A stretch of 64,000 bases of DNA from Aestuariivirga sp. Lineage in GTDB: Bacteria > Pseudomonadota > Alphaproteobacteria > Rhizobiales > Aestuariivirgaceae. The position numbers were made by a program, and so were the translations under genes. Position 1 is the stretch's first letter. Each line of letters starts with the position of its first letter. Below the pieces are notes generated by a model, which worked only from the letters and a program-made list of their open reading frames with translations, searched no databases and had not been told where the DNA came from. This document shows, one piece after another, positions 53,074 through 62,332 of this stretch. The stretch spans positions 1 to 64,000 of the forward strand of contig NZ_JADCDB010000004.1 of the NCBI RefSeq assembly GCF_020252395.1, in the 5' to 3' direction.

Positions 53074-53187
53074 GGGAGACCCTTGAACGGTGGCGCCGAA
53101 CCCTTTAGCGTCGGGTTCGTTGTTTCACCCTTCAAGCATGCCGTTCGCATCCATGCAGAGACGTAACCGGAACCGAGGACCAGACCA

Positions 53188-53847
53188 CTGAAAGCGCCCG
53201 CCAGGAAGTCCGCGGCCAATAAGCCCGCGGCGAAAAAAACTGCTGCCAAGAGCAGCCGCCCTGCCGCCAACAAGGCCGCTGCCCCCAAGGCGAAGCCGCC
53301 GTCCAGCAAGGCGAGGCCTGCAGCTGGCAAGGGCAAGCCCGCCGGCCGGACCAGACCCGAAGCCAAGCCGTTCCGGGCAGCGCCCCGCCCCAAAGATCTG
53401 CCGCCCAAGGAGCCCATGCCGGAGATTCCGGCCGAGCTTCTGGAAGACGCGCCGCGCGCCAAGAAGCCGCGGAAGCCGCGCGGCCGCAAGGCGGAGGCGG
53501 CAAAGCCCGTCAACGCGCTGGACGTGATCCTGGCGCAGCTCGACGACGCCAAAGCGGAGCAGATCGTGTCGATCCCGCTCGATGACCGGCGCGCCGTGGC
53601 GGATGCCGTGGTTGTGGCTTCCGGCCGCTCTAACCGGCATGTCGGCGCCATAGCCGATCAGCTTGTGCAGAAGTTGAAGGAAAAGGGCTACCGCGACCTG
53701 CGCATCGAAGGCATGCCGCAGTGCGACTGGGTGCTGGTCGATGCCGGCGACGTGGTGGTGCACATCTTCCGGCCCGAGGTGCGGAGCTTCTACAATCTCG
53801 AAAAGCTTCTGTCCGCCAGCGCGCCGGATGACCGGGCCGCGATGTGA
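53188..53847 (+). CDS. rsfS: ribosomal silencing factor RsfS with a Lys/Ala/Pro-rich N-terminal extension
   Basis: The RsfS core (ALDVILAQLDDAKAEQIVSI, DAVVVASGRSNRHVGAIADQ, CDWVLVDAGDVVVHIFRPEV) blocks association of ribosomal subunits by binding L14. The first in-frame ATG is 53416, giving 143 residues and already a basic leader. The same frame is open upstream for 83 codons (53167 on) with coding-like third-position GC and no ATG, GTG or TTG. The encoded stretch (KSAANKPAAKKTAAKSSRPA and on) resembles histone H1-like tails. CTG 53188 has GAGG about nine bases before it and is proposed as a non-standard start, giving 219 residues. Confidence 0.7.
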   Translation: MKAPARKSAANKPAAKKTAAKSSRPAANKAAAPKAKPPSSKARPAAGKGKPAGRTRPEAKPFRAAPRPKDLPPKEPMPEIPAELLEDAPRAKKPRKPRGRKAEAAKPVNALDVILAQLDDAKAEQIVSIPLDDRRAVADAVVVASGRSNRHVGAIADQLVQKLKEKGYRDLRIEGMPQCDWVLVDAGDVVVHIFRPEVRSFYNLEKLLSASAPDDRAAM

Positions 53848-54326
53848 AGCTGCAGGTGATCGCGGCCGGGCGGCTGAAGCCCGGCCCCGAAAAATCCCTG
53901 GCCGAGGACTATCTCACCCGCACGCAAGGCCTGGGCCGCAAATGCGGCATCTCCAAAATCGCAGTCACCGAATTCAATGAATCGCAGGCCTCCTCGCCCG
54001 CCGCCCGCATGGCCGGGGAAGGACGCATCATTGCGGGGGCGTTGGCGCCGAAGTGCTTCACCATAGTTCTGGACGAGCGCGGCAAAGCGCTGGCGAGCGA
54101 GGCCTTCGCCGAACTGCTGCGCCGCCACCTTGACGGCGGAACGGCCGACATGGCCTTCCTGATCGGCGGACCGGACGGACATGCGCCGGAACTGCGCGGC
54201 AATGCCGGACTGCTGATGAGCTTCGGCCCCATGACCTGGCCGCACCGGCTGGTGCGGGTGATGTTGTTCGAACAACTCTACCGCGCAGTGACGGTCATTG
54301 CGGGGCACCCGTATCACAGGGTATGA
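53844..54326 (+). CDS. rlmH: 23S rRNA pseudouridine1915 N3-methyltransferase
   Basis: The 160-residue SPOUT methyltransferase has the knot region VMLFEQLYRAVTVIAGHPYH and the SAM-binding FLIGGPDGHAPELRGNAGLL, both diagnostic. The GTG start overlaps the rsfS stop (GTGA), giving coupled translation. In relatives the envC-ctpA genes follow directly. Here a 5 kb minus-strand module intervenes. Confidence 0.96.
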   Translation: MKLQVIAAGRLKPGPEKSLAEDYLTRTQGLGRKCGISKIAVTEFNESQASSPAARMAGEGRIIAGALAPKCFTIVLDERGKALASEAFAELLRRHLDGGTADMAFLIGGPDGHAPELRGNAGLLMSFGPMTWPHRLVRVMLFEQLYRAVTVIAGHPYHRV

Positions 54327-54391
54327 AAGAGATACCCCCTGCGTCTTCCCCCGCGCACGAGAGAAGACGTCTTGTGGAGCCCCGGAACGCG

Positions 54392-55123
54392 TTACTTCAG
54401 GATAAGCGACATGAAGTTCACCCAGCCGCGGGTGCCGAGATTGGCCTGGGTTTGGGCGTCGAGCGTTACCGTATCCATGCCGGCGGGCGGGATGGTGAGG
54501 ATTGCCTCGTCAGACGGCAAGTCGCCGCCGGCGTCGACATCGGTGAGGAAAAAATTCGCCGGCTTGTCGGTGTCGTTGATGATGTCCAGCGTGAAGGTGA
54601 AGGTCACGTTGCCGTCATAGCCGCCGCGCTTGTAGACCGGCATGGCCATGAGCTTCTGCTGGTTGGCCTGCAGCTGCGGCACGTTGAGGAACAGGCCGAC
54701 CGAGAGCAAGTCGCGCCCGTGCTTGTCGTGCTTGAACACGGCGAAGCGGGCATTGTCGCCGCCCAGCACATTGGCGAGGATCGCCGCATCGGTCTGGCCG
54801 CCGTCGGTCTTGATCAGATTGGTGGCCATCTGGAAGGTGCCGATAGCGCCGGTGCTGCCGCCTGGCGCGCAGGCCTGGAGCTGCAGCGGCACGTCCGGCG
54901 TCGAGATGGTCTCGACAGCCATGACACCCTCGTCCTTGCACCAGGCCGGTGTTATGAACTGGCCGGTGATGGCGGCGGCGACCGGCGAGGGCACGCCCGA
55001 GCGCGCCACTTCCAGGATCTGCGACACCTTGATCGGCGTGCGCGTGTCGATCTGGCAGCCGGTGAGCGCGATGGCGGCCACGCCGAGCGTCAGACCGGCA
55101 AGAAAGGTCCTGCGAGTGATCAT
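54392..55123 (-). CDS. lipoprotein of unknown function in the arylsulfatase module
   Basis: The 243-residue protein starts MITRRTFLAGLTLGVAAIAL, a twin-arginine-like n-region leading into a lipobox (ALTGC). It is therefore probably a Tat-dependent or Sec lipoprotein. The body has no family I recognise. It contains beta-rich segments such as YDGNVTFTFTLDIINDTDKP and TPAWCKDEG with an unpaired Cys. It is the last gene of the module read from the sulfatase direction. Confidence 0.6.
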   Translation of the reverse strand: MITRRTFLAGLTLGVAAIALTGCQIDTRTPIKVSQILEVARSGVPSPVAAAITGQFITPAWCKDEGVMAVETISTPDVPLQLQACAPGGSTGAIGTFQMATNLIKTDGGQTDAAILANVLGGDNARFAVFKHDKHGRDLLSVGLFLNVPQLQANQQKLMAMPVYKRGGYDGNVTFTFTLDIINDTDKPANFFLTDVDAGGDLPSDEAILTIPPAGMDTVTLDAQTQANLGTRGWVNFMSLILK

Positions 55124-55261
55124 TCTTTCCTTCTCCCTGAGAGGGCAATCAGCTGATGCGCGCCCGGATTACGAGTTTGTCTTTACAGTTGCGGAGCGGG
55201 GCCGTCGAGCCTGCACGTCCATGAATTCACCAGCGGCCGAGGGTCTGCTTCCGGCTGCGGA

Positions 55262-55825
55262 TCAGCGGATGCCCGGGCCCCTGACACCCACGCCCACGCC
55301 GTGGAAGCCGACGCCAACGCCACCGCCGACCCCGATCCAGTCGATGAACAGCGCTGTTTCACCGCCCGTGGCCGGCGGCTTTCCGCTGACGAGCTTGTAG
55401 GTGTAGACGAGGTCCTTGCCGTCCATCCGCGGATCGAGGATTTCGACGATGGCGAGGGTATTGTTGCTCTGCCCCTCTTCATAAACCGAGAGAGCGGCAT
55501 TGGGCGGGTCGGCCGCGAAATTGTCCTTGCCGGCCTTCGACGTCCACTCCTCGAGGTAGGCGTCCATCCTGATATGGCCCGCAAGCCGCTCCGGCCGGTC
55601 GGCGAAGTAGAGGGTATGGGGCGTGACATTGACGAGACGCACGGTCTTGGCCGCCTCGTCGACCTTCACGCCGCCTGACAGCTGGACGAACATCAGCATC
55701 GGCTTGGCGTCCTCCGCCCGCGCCGGACGCGCGGCCGCCAGGGCGGCCGCGGCGGCAGCCACCGACAGGCCCATCAGACCACGGCGACCGACTGCCTTGA
55801 CTTGCATGTTCTCTTCGAAATTCAT
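55262..55825 (-). CDS. Tat-exported hypothetical protein in the arylsulfatase module
   Basis: The 187-residue protein has a twin-arginine signal (VGRRGLMGLSVAAAAAALAA, ending ARA) and a beta-rich body with LVNVTPHTLYFADRPERLAG and SVYEEGQSNNTLAIVEILDP. The C-terminus is Gly/Val-rich (DWIGVGGGVGVGFHGVGVGV). The start ATG 55825 overlaps nothing but lies six bases from the sulfatase stop, so they are co-transcribed. GAAGGA is about nine bases upstream. I know of no assigned function. Position suggests a partner of the sulfatase. Confidence 0.6.
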   Translation of the reverse strand: MNFEENMQVKAVGRRGLMGLSVAAAAAALAAARPARAEDAKPMLMFVQLSGGVKVDEAAKTVRLVNVTPHTLYFADRPERLAGHIRMDAYLEEWTSKAGKDNFAADPPNAALSVYEEGQSNNTLAIVEILDPRMDGKDLVYTYKLVSGKPPATGGETALFIDWIGVGGGVGVGFHGVGVGVRGPGIR

Positions 55826-55830
55826 CCCGT

Positions 55831-58323
55831 TCAATCCTTCTGCATCATCTTGTTGCGGAGCATTTCCTCGTCGGCTGCGCTGAGCACCGGCCGGTCGAGC
55901 TTCACCGTCAGCTTGTCGAGCTTGGCGGTGAGCGGGAAGGGCGTCTGGTAGTCGGAATCGTCGACGGGGGTGAGCGTATCCGAGCCCACGTCGAAGCTTT
56001 CATCCCACTGCAGGATCATGGGCAGTGTTTTCTCCATCGTCTGGGTGGCGACCACCTTGCCGTCGACCGACAGCGTGCCGGTGCCAGGCCGGCCGACGCC
56101 GCTGAAGTCATTGAAGGCCAGCGTGCCGGCACCCAGCCCGTCATACTTGAAGTCGAAGACCAGCGTGTGCTTGCCAGGCGTCAACGCGTCCGGTCCCTGC
56201 CATTTGATGCGCTTCAGGTCCACCATGTTCCACGTCCAGACCGGCTTGCCCTGAAGGAGGTAAAAGCCATAGCCGCCGAAACGTCCACCGGAGGTGAGGA
56301 TCATGCCTTCGGCGCCGCCTTCCGGCACCTCGATCTCCGCCGTCACCGTGTAAGACGTGTTGAGCAGCAAGGGCGAGTCGCCCTGCGGCAGGCCCACCAT
56401 GGGCGTGGTATAGACGAAAGTATCGCGCCCCGCGGTGATGTTGGGCCGCGGCGCCACGATGCGTGCGGCAACCGAGGCATCGAGCGGCAGCACGTTGTAT
56501 TTCTTCGCCTCTTCGTAGAACACCTGCTTCAGCTCCGCGACCTTGTCAGAATTCTGCGCGGCGATGTCCGTCACCTGCGAATAATCGGTGTTGAGGTCGT
56601 AGAGCTCCCACTCGACATTGTTGAGCGGGTCCGGATTGGCGGGTCCGAAGGCCTCCCACGGCGCGCGCTTCACCTTGGTGGAGAGCAGCCAGCCATCCTT
56701 GTAGATGGCGTGATCGCCCATCATTTCGAAATACTGGACGGAATGGCGCGATGGCACAGCCGCGTTCGCCTTGTCGAAGGTATAGGCGAAGCTGGTGCCT
56801 TCGATCGGCGCCTGTTCGATGCCGTCCACGACTTGCGGCGCGGCAATGCCCGCGGCTTCGAGGATGGTCGGCACCACGTCGATCACATGCGCGAACTGGC
56901 TGCGGATGCCGCCCACGTCGTCGATGTGGCCAGGCCACGACACGGCCATGCCCTGCCTGACACCGCCCAGATGCGAGGCGATCTGCTTGAACCAGCTGAA
57001 CGGCGTGTCGAAGGCCCAGGACCAGGCAGCCGACATGTGGTTGTAGGTCTTGTCGGTGCCCCACACGTCATAGAACTTCATCTGCACGTCGACGGGCAGC
57101 ATGTTGAGGCCATTGAAGAAGGCGACCTCGTTGGGCGTGCCGAGCGGGCCGCCCTCGGCGGACGTGCCATTGTCGCCGTTGATGTAGACGATCAGCGTGT
57201 TGTCGAGCTTGCCCATGTCGTCGACCGCCTGGATGACGCGGCCGATCTCGTGGTCGGTGTAGGCCGCATAGGCGGCGAACACCTCGACCTGGCGGATGAA
57301 CAGCTTCTTCTCGTCATCCGTCGTCTGGTCCCACGGCTTCAAGAGGTCCGAAGGCCATGGCGAGAGCTTGGCATCCTGCGGGATGACGCCGAGCTTCTTC
57401 TGGTTGGCGAAGATCCGTTCACGCAGCTTTTCATAGCCGTCGTCGAACAGGTGCATGGCCTGGATCTTGTCCACCCACTCCTGCGTCGGGTGGTGCGGCG
57501 CATGGGTGCCGCCCGGCACGTAATAGAGGAAGAAGGGCTTGGACGGCGCCGTCTGGTTCATGCGGTTGAGATAATCGATGGCGTCATCCGCCATGGCGGT
57601 CGTCAGGTTCCAGCCGGGTTTGCCCTGGAAGGGGAAGATCTGCGTGGTGTTGCGGAACAGGTTGGGCTGCCACTGGTTGGTGTCGCCACCCACGAAGCCA
57701 TAAAAATATTCGAAGCCCATGCCGATCGGCCACTGGTCGAAGGGCCCGGCCTGGCTGGCCTGGAAAGCCGGCACATTGTGATCCTTGCCGAACCACGAGG
57801 TGGCGTAGCCATTGTCCTTCAGGATGCGGCCGATGGTGGCCATGTTCTTGCCGATGATCGAATTGTAGCCGGGGAAGCCCGTCGACTGTTCCGAGATCAC
57901 GCCGAACCCCGCCGAGTGGTGGTTGCGGCCGGTGATGAGGGCGGCGCGGGTGGGCGAGCACAGCGCGGTCGAATGCATCTGGGTATAGCGCAGGCCCGCC
58001 GCGGCCACGCGGTCGAGCGCGGGGGTGGGAATGACGCCGCCGAAGGTGGAGGGCACGCCATAGCCGGAGTCGTCCGTCATGATGAGCAGCACGTTGGGCG
58101 CCTGTTTGGGCGGCACGATGCGCGGCGCCCACCAAGGCGTGGACTGAAGCGCGTTATCCTTGATGACCCCGCCGAAGGGCGGCGCCGGCGCGGGCAGTTG
58201 CTCGCCGCTGATGGTGGTGGTGGCGCTGGGAGACCCCGGCGTACCGGTGACCTGCTGAGCCTGGGCACTGCCGCAAAACATGACGAGGCCGATCACGGCC
58301 AGTAGGGCGAAACGGGGCTTCAT
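55831..58323 (-). CDS. arylsulfatase, exported
   Basis: The 830-residue sulfatase has a Sec signal peptide (FALLAVIGLVMFCGSAQA). APNVLLIMTDDSGYGVPSTF provides the first metal Asp pair and MHSTALCSPTRAALITGRNH contains C-S-P-T-R, the Cys of which must be oxidised to formylglycine. VYINGDNGTSAEGGPLGTPN holds the second metal Asp/Asn. About 250 C-terminal residues form a beta-sandwich extension (FVYTTPMVGLPQGDSPLLLN to KLDKLTVKLDRP). It hydrolyses sulfate esters in the periplasm. No maturase (FGE or anSME) gene is in the window. The frame extends upstream to 58569, but ATG 58323 heads the signal peptide and follows GGATGGC. Confidence 0.9.
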   Translation of the reverse strand: MKPRFALLAVIGLVMFCGSAQAQQVTGTPGSPSATTTISGEQLPAPAPPFGGVIKDNALQSTPWWAPRIVPPKQAPNVLLIMTDDSGYGVPSTFGGVIPTPALDRVAAAGLRYTQMHSTALCSPTRAALITGRNHHSAGFGVISEQSTGFPGYNSIIGKNMATIGRILKDNGYATSWFGKDHNVPAFQASQAGPFDQWPIGMGFEYFYGFVGGDTNQWQPNLFRNTTQIFPFQGKPGWNLTTAMADDAIDYLNRMNQTAPSKPFFLYYVPGGTHAPHHPTQEWVDKIQAMHLFDDGYEKLRERIFANQKKLGVIPQDAKLSPWPSDLLKPWDQTTDDEKKLFIRQVEVFAAYAAYTDHEIGRVIQAVDDMGKLDNTLIVYINGDNGTSAEGGPLGTPNEVAFFNGLNMLPVDVQMKFYDVWGTDKTYNHMSAAWSWAFDTPFSWFKQIASHLGGVRQGMAVSWPGHIDDVGGIRSQFAHVIDVVPTILEAAGIAAPQVVDGIEQAPIEGTSFAYTFDKANAAVPSRHSVQYFEMMGDHAIYKDGWLLSTKVKRAPWEAFGPANPDPLNNVEWELYDLNTDYSQVTDIAAQNSDKVAELKQVFYEEAKKYNVLPLDASVAARIVAPRPNITAGRDTFVYTTPMVGLPQGDSPLLLNTSYTVTAEIEVPEGGAEGMILTSGGRFGGYGFYLLQGKPVWTWNMVDLKRIKWQGPDALTPGKHTLVFDFKYDGLGAGTLAFNDFSGVGRPGTGTLSVDGKVVATQTMEKTLPMILQWDESFDVGSDTLTPVDDSDYQTPFPLTAKLDKLTVKLDRPVLSAADEEMLRNKMMQKD

Positions 58324-58402
58324 GCCATCCTCCATCCTGCAACTCGTCGGAAAGGATAGATCGACTCCGCTCCGGATGCTTGCCTTTTCGCGACAGGACC
58401 TG

Positions 58403-59425
58403 TCAGCCGGAGGCCGTGTGCTCGCTCTGCCGCCGCCAGGCGGAGGGCGAGGTTCCCGTCCAGCGGCGGAAGGCGCGGACGAAGGCGCTGGGCGTGGCAT
58501 AGCCGAGCGAACCTGCGACGTCTGACACGGCCATCGCGGTGCGGGCCAGCAACTCGCGGGCGACGGCAAGGCGCACCTCGTCCTTCAGCTGTTCGAAAGT
58601 GATGCCCTCCTCCTCCAGCCTTCTCCCCATGGTGCGGGGGTGAAGGTTGAGGTGGGCAGCCACGCGCTTGTGCGAGGCATCGCCGGCCACAAGAAGCGGC
58701 CGGATGGCATGCCGCACACGGGGTGCAAAGCCTTGCTGCTGCTGGGCGATCTGCTGTTGCAGGGCACTGATAAGGCGCTCGCGCAGCTTGGCATCCGCGC
58801 TGGGCAGCCGGAAGCCCAGGCTGCGGCCCGGCAGGATGAGGCAGTTCTGGCCCTCATTGAAGCGAACCGGGCAGCCGAAGAACCGCCGATAGGGTTCCGG
58901 GTTGCGGGGTGCGGGCCTGCCAAGCAGCACCTCGGCGGGCCGGACCGCGCCACCCGTCAGGTCACGCACCATATTGTGACCTATCGCAGCCGAGGCGTCA
59001 TAGATATGACTTGAGGGAAGGTCTGGCGCATAGATTCCAAAGCCCAGCGCATGGTCTTCACCCACCGGGTGAAGATAGGCGGCGCCCGCCGTGGAGTTGG
59101 CCATCTGCAGCATCACGAATGTACCCAGCGCACTGCCCAGCGTCTCGCAGCTCAGCATCAGCTGGCCGACGGGGCCCAGCACCGTGTGGTTCTGCGCCTG
59201 GACGATCAGCAGGCCGATGTGCTCCAGTCCGGGATAGGCGGCCGCGCGGTCAAGCATGGCGGAAATGGTGGAGATCGTCAGTTGATTGTCCGCGCGTAGG
59301 TCTGCGGCACTGAGCGAAAGCCCTTCCAGCACCGCATCAAGGCTGACGCCATAGCTTGCCAGAACGCCGGGTAGCTGTGCCAGCGGGCCAAGGCGCTGCA
59401 GGGCCAGTGATCGCGGACTGTGCAT
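58403..59425 (-). CDS. AraC-family regulator of the arylsulfatase module
   Basis: This 340-residue regulator has an N-terminal arabinose-binding-like domain (PLAQLPGVLASYGVSLDAVL, GPVGQLMLSCETLGSALGTF) and a C-terminal AraC HTH pair (KRVAAHLNLHPRTMGRRLEE and AMAVSDVAGSLGYATPSAFV followed by RAFRRWTGTSPSAWRR). It lies upstream of the sulfatase gene on the same strand with 79 bases between, so it probably activates the module, perhaps in response to an aromatic sulfate or its product. Confidence 0.85.
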   Translation of the reverse strand: MHSPRSLALQRLGPLAQLPGVLASYGVSLDAVLEGLSLSAADLRADNQLTISTISAMLDRAAAYPGLEHIGLLIVQAQNHTVLGPVGQLMLSCETLGSALGTFVMLQMANSTAGAAYLHPVGEDHALGFGIYAPDLPSSHIYDASAAIGHNMVRDLTGGAVRPAEVLLGRPAPRNPEPYRRFFGCPVRFNEGQNCLILPGRSLGFRLPSADAKLRERLISALQQQIAQQQQGFAPRVRHAIRPLLVAGDASHKRVAAHLNLHPRTMGRRLEEEGITFEQLKDEVRLAVARELLARTAMAVSDVAGSLGYATPSAFVRAFRRWTGTSPSAWRRQSEHTASG

Positions 59426-59593
59426 GGGGTTTTAGTGCCCGGCGAAACCCAATCAAGTCAAATCAGAAATTGTAAAGACAAGTAAGGGCCGGGCTGGCCC
59501 GTCATGATTAACGGATTGTAAATCGACCGGCGCACAAAGCTGTGGGAAGCAGCTCGCTCGGCTGATGTCAACGCAGGACCCACCGCCGGACCC

Positions 59594-60826
59594 ATGCGGC
59601 ACCTTGCAACTTCGACGGCTCTTCTGGCGCTGGCGCTCATGTTCCGGGGCGGGCCCGCCCATGCCCAGGAGCAGCAACAGCTCGACACGCTGAGCCAGCA
59701 AATCGAGAGCGGAAAGGCCAATGAGGCGCGCATCGCCGGCGAAATCGCCGCCGCGGTTCAGGCGCAGGAGGCGATTGCCGCCAAGCTCTCAGCCATCGCC
59801 CGGTCGATCCAGTCGCAAGAAAACGCCGTGGCGCAGAGCGAAAGGGGCCTGGCGAAGCTCCGCCAGGACCGCGCCGAAATCCTCACCGCGCTGGGCGAGA
59901 AGCAGGACGTTCTGTCGGAACTCCTCGCCGGTCTGCAGCGGCTGGAACAGAACCCGCCGCCTGCCCTCGTGGTCGATCCCGGCGACATTCTGTCCGCCCT
60001 GCGCGGCGCCATGTTGCTCGGCACCATTGCCCCCGAACTCCAGGACGAAGCCAAAGCCCTCGCCGCCAAGCTCGACCAGCTGAAGGCGCTCGAGGCAACC
60101 ATCGCCACCCGCAAGGAGGACGTCTCCCGCGAGATCGCGCGGCTCAACGGCGAGCGCGCCGCGCTGAAGGACCTCGTGACGCAGAAGAAGGCCCTGGTGA
60201 GCCAGGGCACGGCTGAACTCGAGGCCGAGCGCCAGCGCATGGCGGAACTGGCCGAGAAGGCGAAGTCGCTGAAGCAGTTGCTTGCCAACCTCGAGGCCCA
60301 GCGCCAGCAGCAGGAGGCCGCCAAGGCCGCGGAACAGCGGCAGCGTGAGAGCCAAGAGGCCCTGCTGCGCCAGCCCAGGCTTGCCTTCCCCGATGCCCGG
60401 GGCAAGCTGGCCTTCCCAGCGCAAGGGTCCATCGTCCGCCGCTTTGGCGAGCCGGACGGGCTGGGCCGCGACACGCAAGGGCTGATGATCGCCACCAGCG
60501 CCAATGCCCAGGTGACGGCGCCGGCCGATGGCAAGGTGGAGTTCGCAGGCCCCTTTAGGTCTTATGGAAAAGTTGTCATATTGAACCCGGGTGGCGGCTA
60601 TCGCTTATTGCTAGCGGGGATGGACAAGGTCACGGCGGGCGTGGGAGAGTTCCTGCGGGCGGGGGAGCCCGTCGGCGAAATGGGATCCGGCCCTGCTTCC
60701 GTCACACTTTTCGGTGATGTGGTGCCGGACGGTAGGCCAGTGCTATATATCGAATTCCGGGATGGCACAGAGGCCATTGATTCAGGTCCTTGGTGGATCG
60801 GCGGTTTGAAAGAGGCGAGTGGATGA
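59594..60826 (+). CDS. EnvC-like murein hydrolase activator
   Basis: The 410-residue protein has a signal peptide (TSTALLALALMFRGGPAHAQ), a long coiled coil at about 28-255 and a C-terminal LytM/M23 domain. The LytM domain lacks catalytic ligands: where metallopeptidases have HGGGY...H it has VVILNPGGGYRLLLAGMDKV, with Pro and Leu in place of His. This is characteristic of EnvC-type proteins, which activate amidases instead of cutting murein. The four-base overlap with ctpA is conserved in the order of Hyphomicrobiales. Confidence 0.87.
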   Translation: MRHLATSTALLALALMFRGGPAHAQEQQQLDTLSQQIESGKANEARIAGEIAAAVQAQEAIAAKLSAIARSIQSQENAVAQSERGLAKLRQDRAEILTALGEKQDVLSELLAGLQRLEQNPPPALVVDPGDILSALRGAMLLGTIAPELQDEAKALAAKLDQLKALEATIATRKEDVSREIARLNGERAALKDLVTQKKALVSQGTAELEAERQRMAELAEKAKSLKQLLANLEAQRQQQEAAKAAEQRQRESQEALLRQPRLAFPDARGKLAFPAQGSIVRRFGEPDGLGRDTQGLMIATSANAQVTAPADGKVEFAGPFRSYGKVVILNPGGGYRLLLAGMDKVTAGVGEFLRAGEPVGEMGSGPASVTLFGDVVPDGRPVLYIEFRDGTEAIDSGPWWIGGLKEASG

Positions 60827-62175
60827 CGAAGAATACGCGGTTGCAGAATTTCGGCCTGGTGCTGGCGGGTGCGGTCTCCGCCTCTCTGTTGTGGCAGGCC
60901 TTCGGCGTGGCCGGCGCGGCCTCCTCCAATGCCGACACCTACAAGCAACTGAACCTCTTCGGCGATGTGTTCGACCGGGTGCGCGCCGATTATGTCGAGG
61001 AGCCCGACGAGCAGCAGATGATCGAGGCCGCCATCAACGGCATGCTCGCCTCGCTCGACCCGCACTCAAGCTATATGAACAAGAAGCAGTTCGCCGAAAT
61101 GAGCGTGCAGACGCGCGGCGAGTTCGGCGGGCTCGGCATCGAGGTGACGATGGAGAACGGCGTGATCAAGGTGGTCTCGCCCATCGACGACACGCCCGCC
61201 TCGAAGGCCGGCCTGATGGCCAATGACCTGATCGTCAAGATCGACGGCGCGGACGTGCAGGGCATGACACTGAACGACGCCGTCGAAAAGATGCGCGGCA
61301 AGATCGGCACCGACATCACGCTCACCATCGTGCGCGACAAGAAGGACCCCTTCGACCAGAAGCTGACGCGCGACAAGATCCGCGTGCAGTCGGTGAAGTA
61401 TTCGGTCGAGGACAGCAGCATCGGCTACATCCGCATCTCCTCCTTCACGGAGCAGACGCAGGAAGGCCTCGAAAAGGCGATGGACCACTTCCGCACCACG
61501 CTCGGCGACAAGGTGAAGGGCTACATCATCGACCTGCGCAACGATCCGGGCGGCCTGCTCGACATGGCGATCTCGGTCTCCGACACCTTCCTCGACAAGG
61601 GCGAGATCGTGTCGACCCGCGGGCGCCACGCCGACGAAACGCAGCGCTTCAACGCCACCAAGGGCGACCTCGCCAACGGCAAACCCGTCGTGGTGCTGAT
61701 CAACGGCGGTTCGGCCTCTGCCTCCGAAATCGTGTCGGGCGCGCTGCAGGACCACAAGCGCGCTACGCTGATCGGCACCAGGAGCTTCGGCAAGGGCTCG
61801 GTGCAGACCATCATCCCGCTCGGTGGCGATGGCGCGCTGCGCCTCACCACAGCGCGCTACTACACGCCATCGGGCCGCTCGATCCAGGCCAAGGGCATCG
61901 ACGCCGACATCGTGATCGAAGAAGAACTGCCGCCGGAGCTGAAGGACAAGAACGTCTCGACCGAGGGCGAGGCCGGCCTCAGGGGCCACCTCTCCAACGA
62001 GGCGGGCGGCGACGAGGGCGGCGGCTCCTCGGCTTACGTTCCGGAAGACAAGACCAAGGACCTGCAGCTCAAGGCGGCGATCGACTTCCTCAACGGGGTG
62101 AAGGTCGTGTCCAACGCCAAGCCCAAGGACGAGAAGCCGAAGGACGGCGCCACGCCGGACACCACCGCGAACTGA
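60823..62175 (+). CDS. ctpA: carboxyl-terminal processing protease (S41 family)
   Basis: The 450-residue periplasmic protease has an N-terminal hydrophobic segment (FGLVLAGAVSASLLWQAFGV), a PDZ domain (GLGIEVTMENGVIKVVSPID, DDTPASKAGLMANDLIVKID) and the S41 catalytic domain. NGGSASASEIVSGALQDHKR holds the nucleophile Ser and RSFGKGSVQTIIPL the general-base Lys. A Gly/Lys-rich C-terminal tail follows. It overlaps the envC-like gene (ATGA). A strong terminator follows the stop. Confidence 0.94.
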   Translation: MTKNTRLQNFGLVLAGAVSASLLWQAFGVAGAASSNADTYKQLNLFGDVFDRVRADYVEEPDEQQMIEAAINGMLASLDPHSSYMNKKQFAEMSVQTRGEFGGLGIEVTMENGVIKVVSPIDDTPASKAGLMANDLIVKIDGADVQGMTLNDAVEKMRGKIGTDITLTIVRDKKDPFDQKLTRDKIRVQSVKYSVEDSSIGYIRISSFTEQTQEGLEKAMDHFRTTLGDKVKGYIIDLRNDPGGLLDMAISVSDTFLDKGEIVSTRGRHADETQRFNATKGDLANGKPVVVLINGGSASASEIVSGALQDHKRATLIGTRSFGKGSVQTIIPLGGDGALRLTTARYYTPSGRSIQAKGIDADIVIEEELPPELKDKNVSTEGEAGLRGHLSNEAGGDEGGGSSAYVPEDKTKDLQLKAAIDFLNGVKVVSNAKPKDEKPKDGATPDTTAN

Positions 62176-62197
62176 ACCTCAGCGTTACCGGTCGAAG

Positions 62198-62228
62198 ATA
62201 CCCGGCCCAGCGCCGGGTATTTTGTTGT
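62198..62228 (+). terminator. rho-independent terminator after ctpA
   Basis: ATACCCGGC and GCCGGGTAT form a perfect 9-bp stem around CCAGC, followed by TTTGTTGT. It separates ctpA from the yibQ-like gene. Confidence 0.9.
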
Positions 62229-62332
62229 CACTTGGCGGCGGTTTCATCAACTTTCTGATCAGGATTAACAGGTCGTTAACGGTGCTGACCCGAAAGTCGG
62301 TGGCAACCGAATCATGCTTAACGAACAGAATC

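Noticed and set aside
56167-58305. Very long open frame on the plus strand opposite the arylsulfatase gene
   Set aside because: It mirrors the codon pattern of the sulfatase gene, has Arg/Val/His/Asp-rich composition with no family features, and is expected in high-GC DNA.
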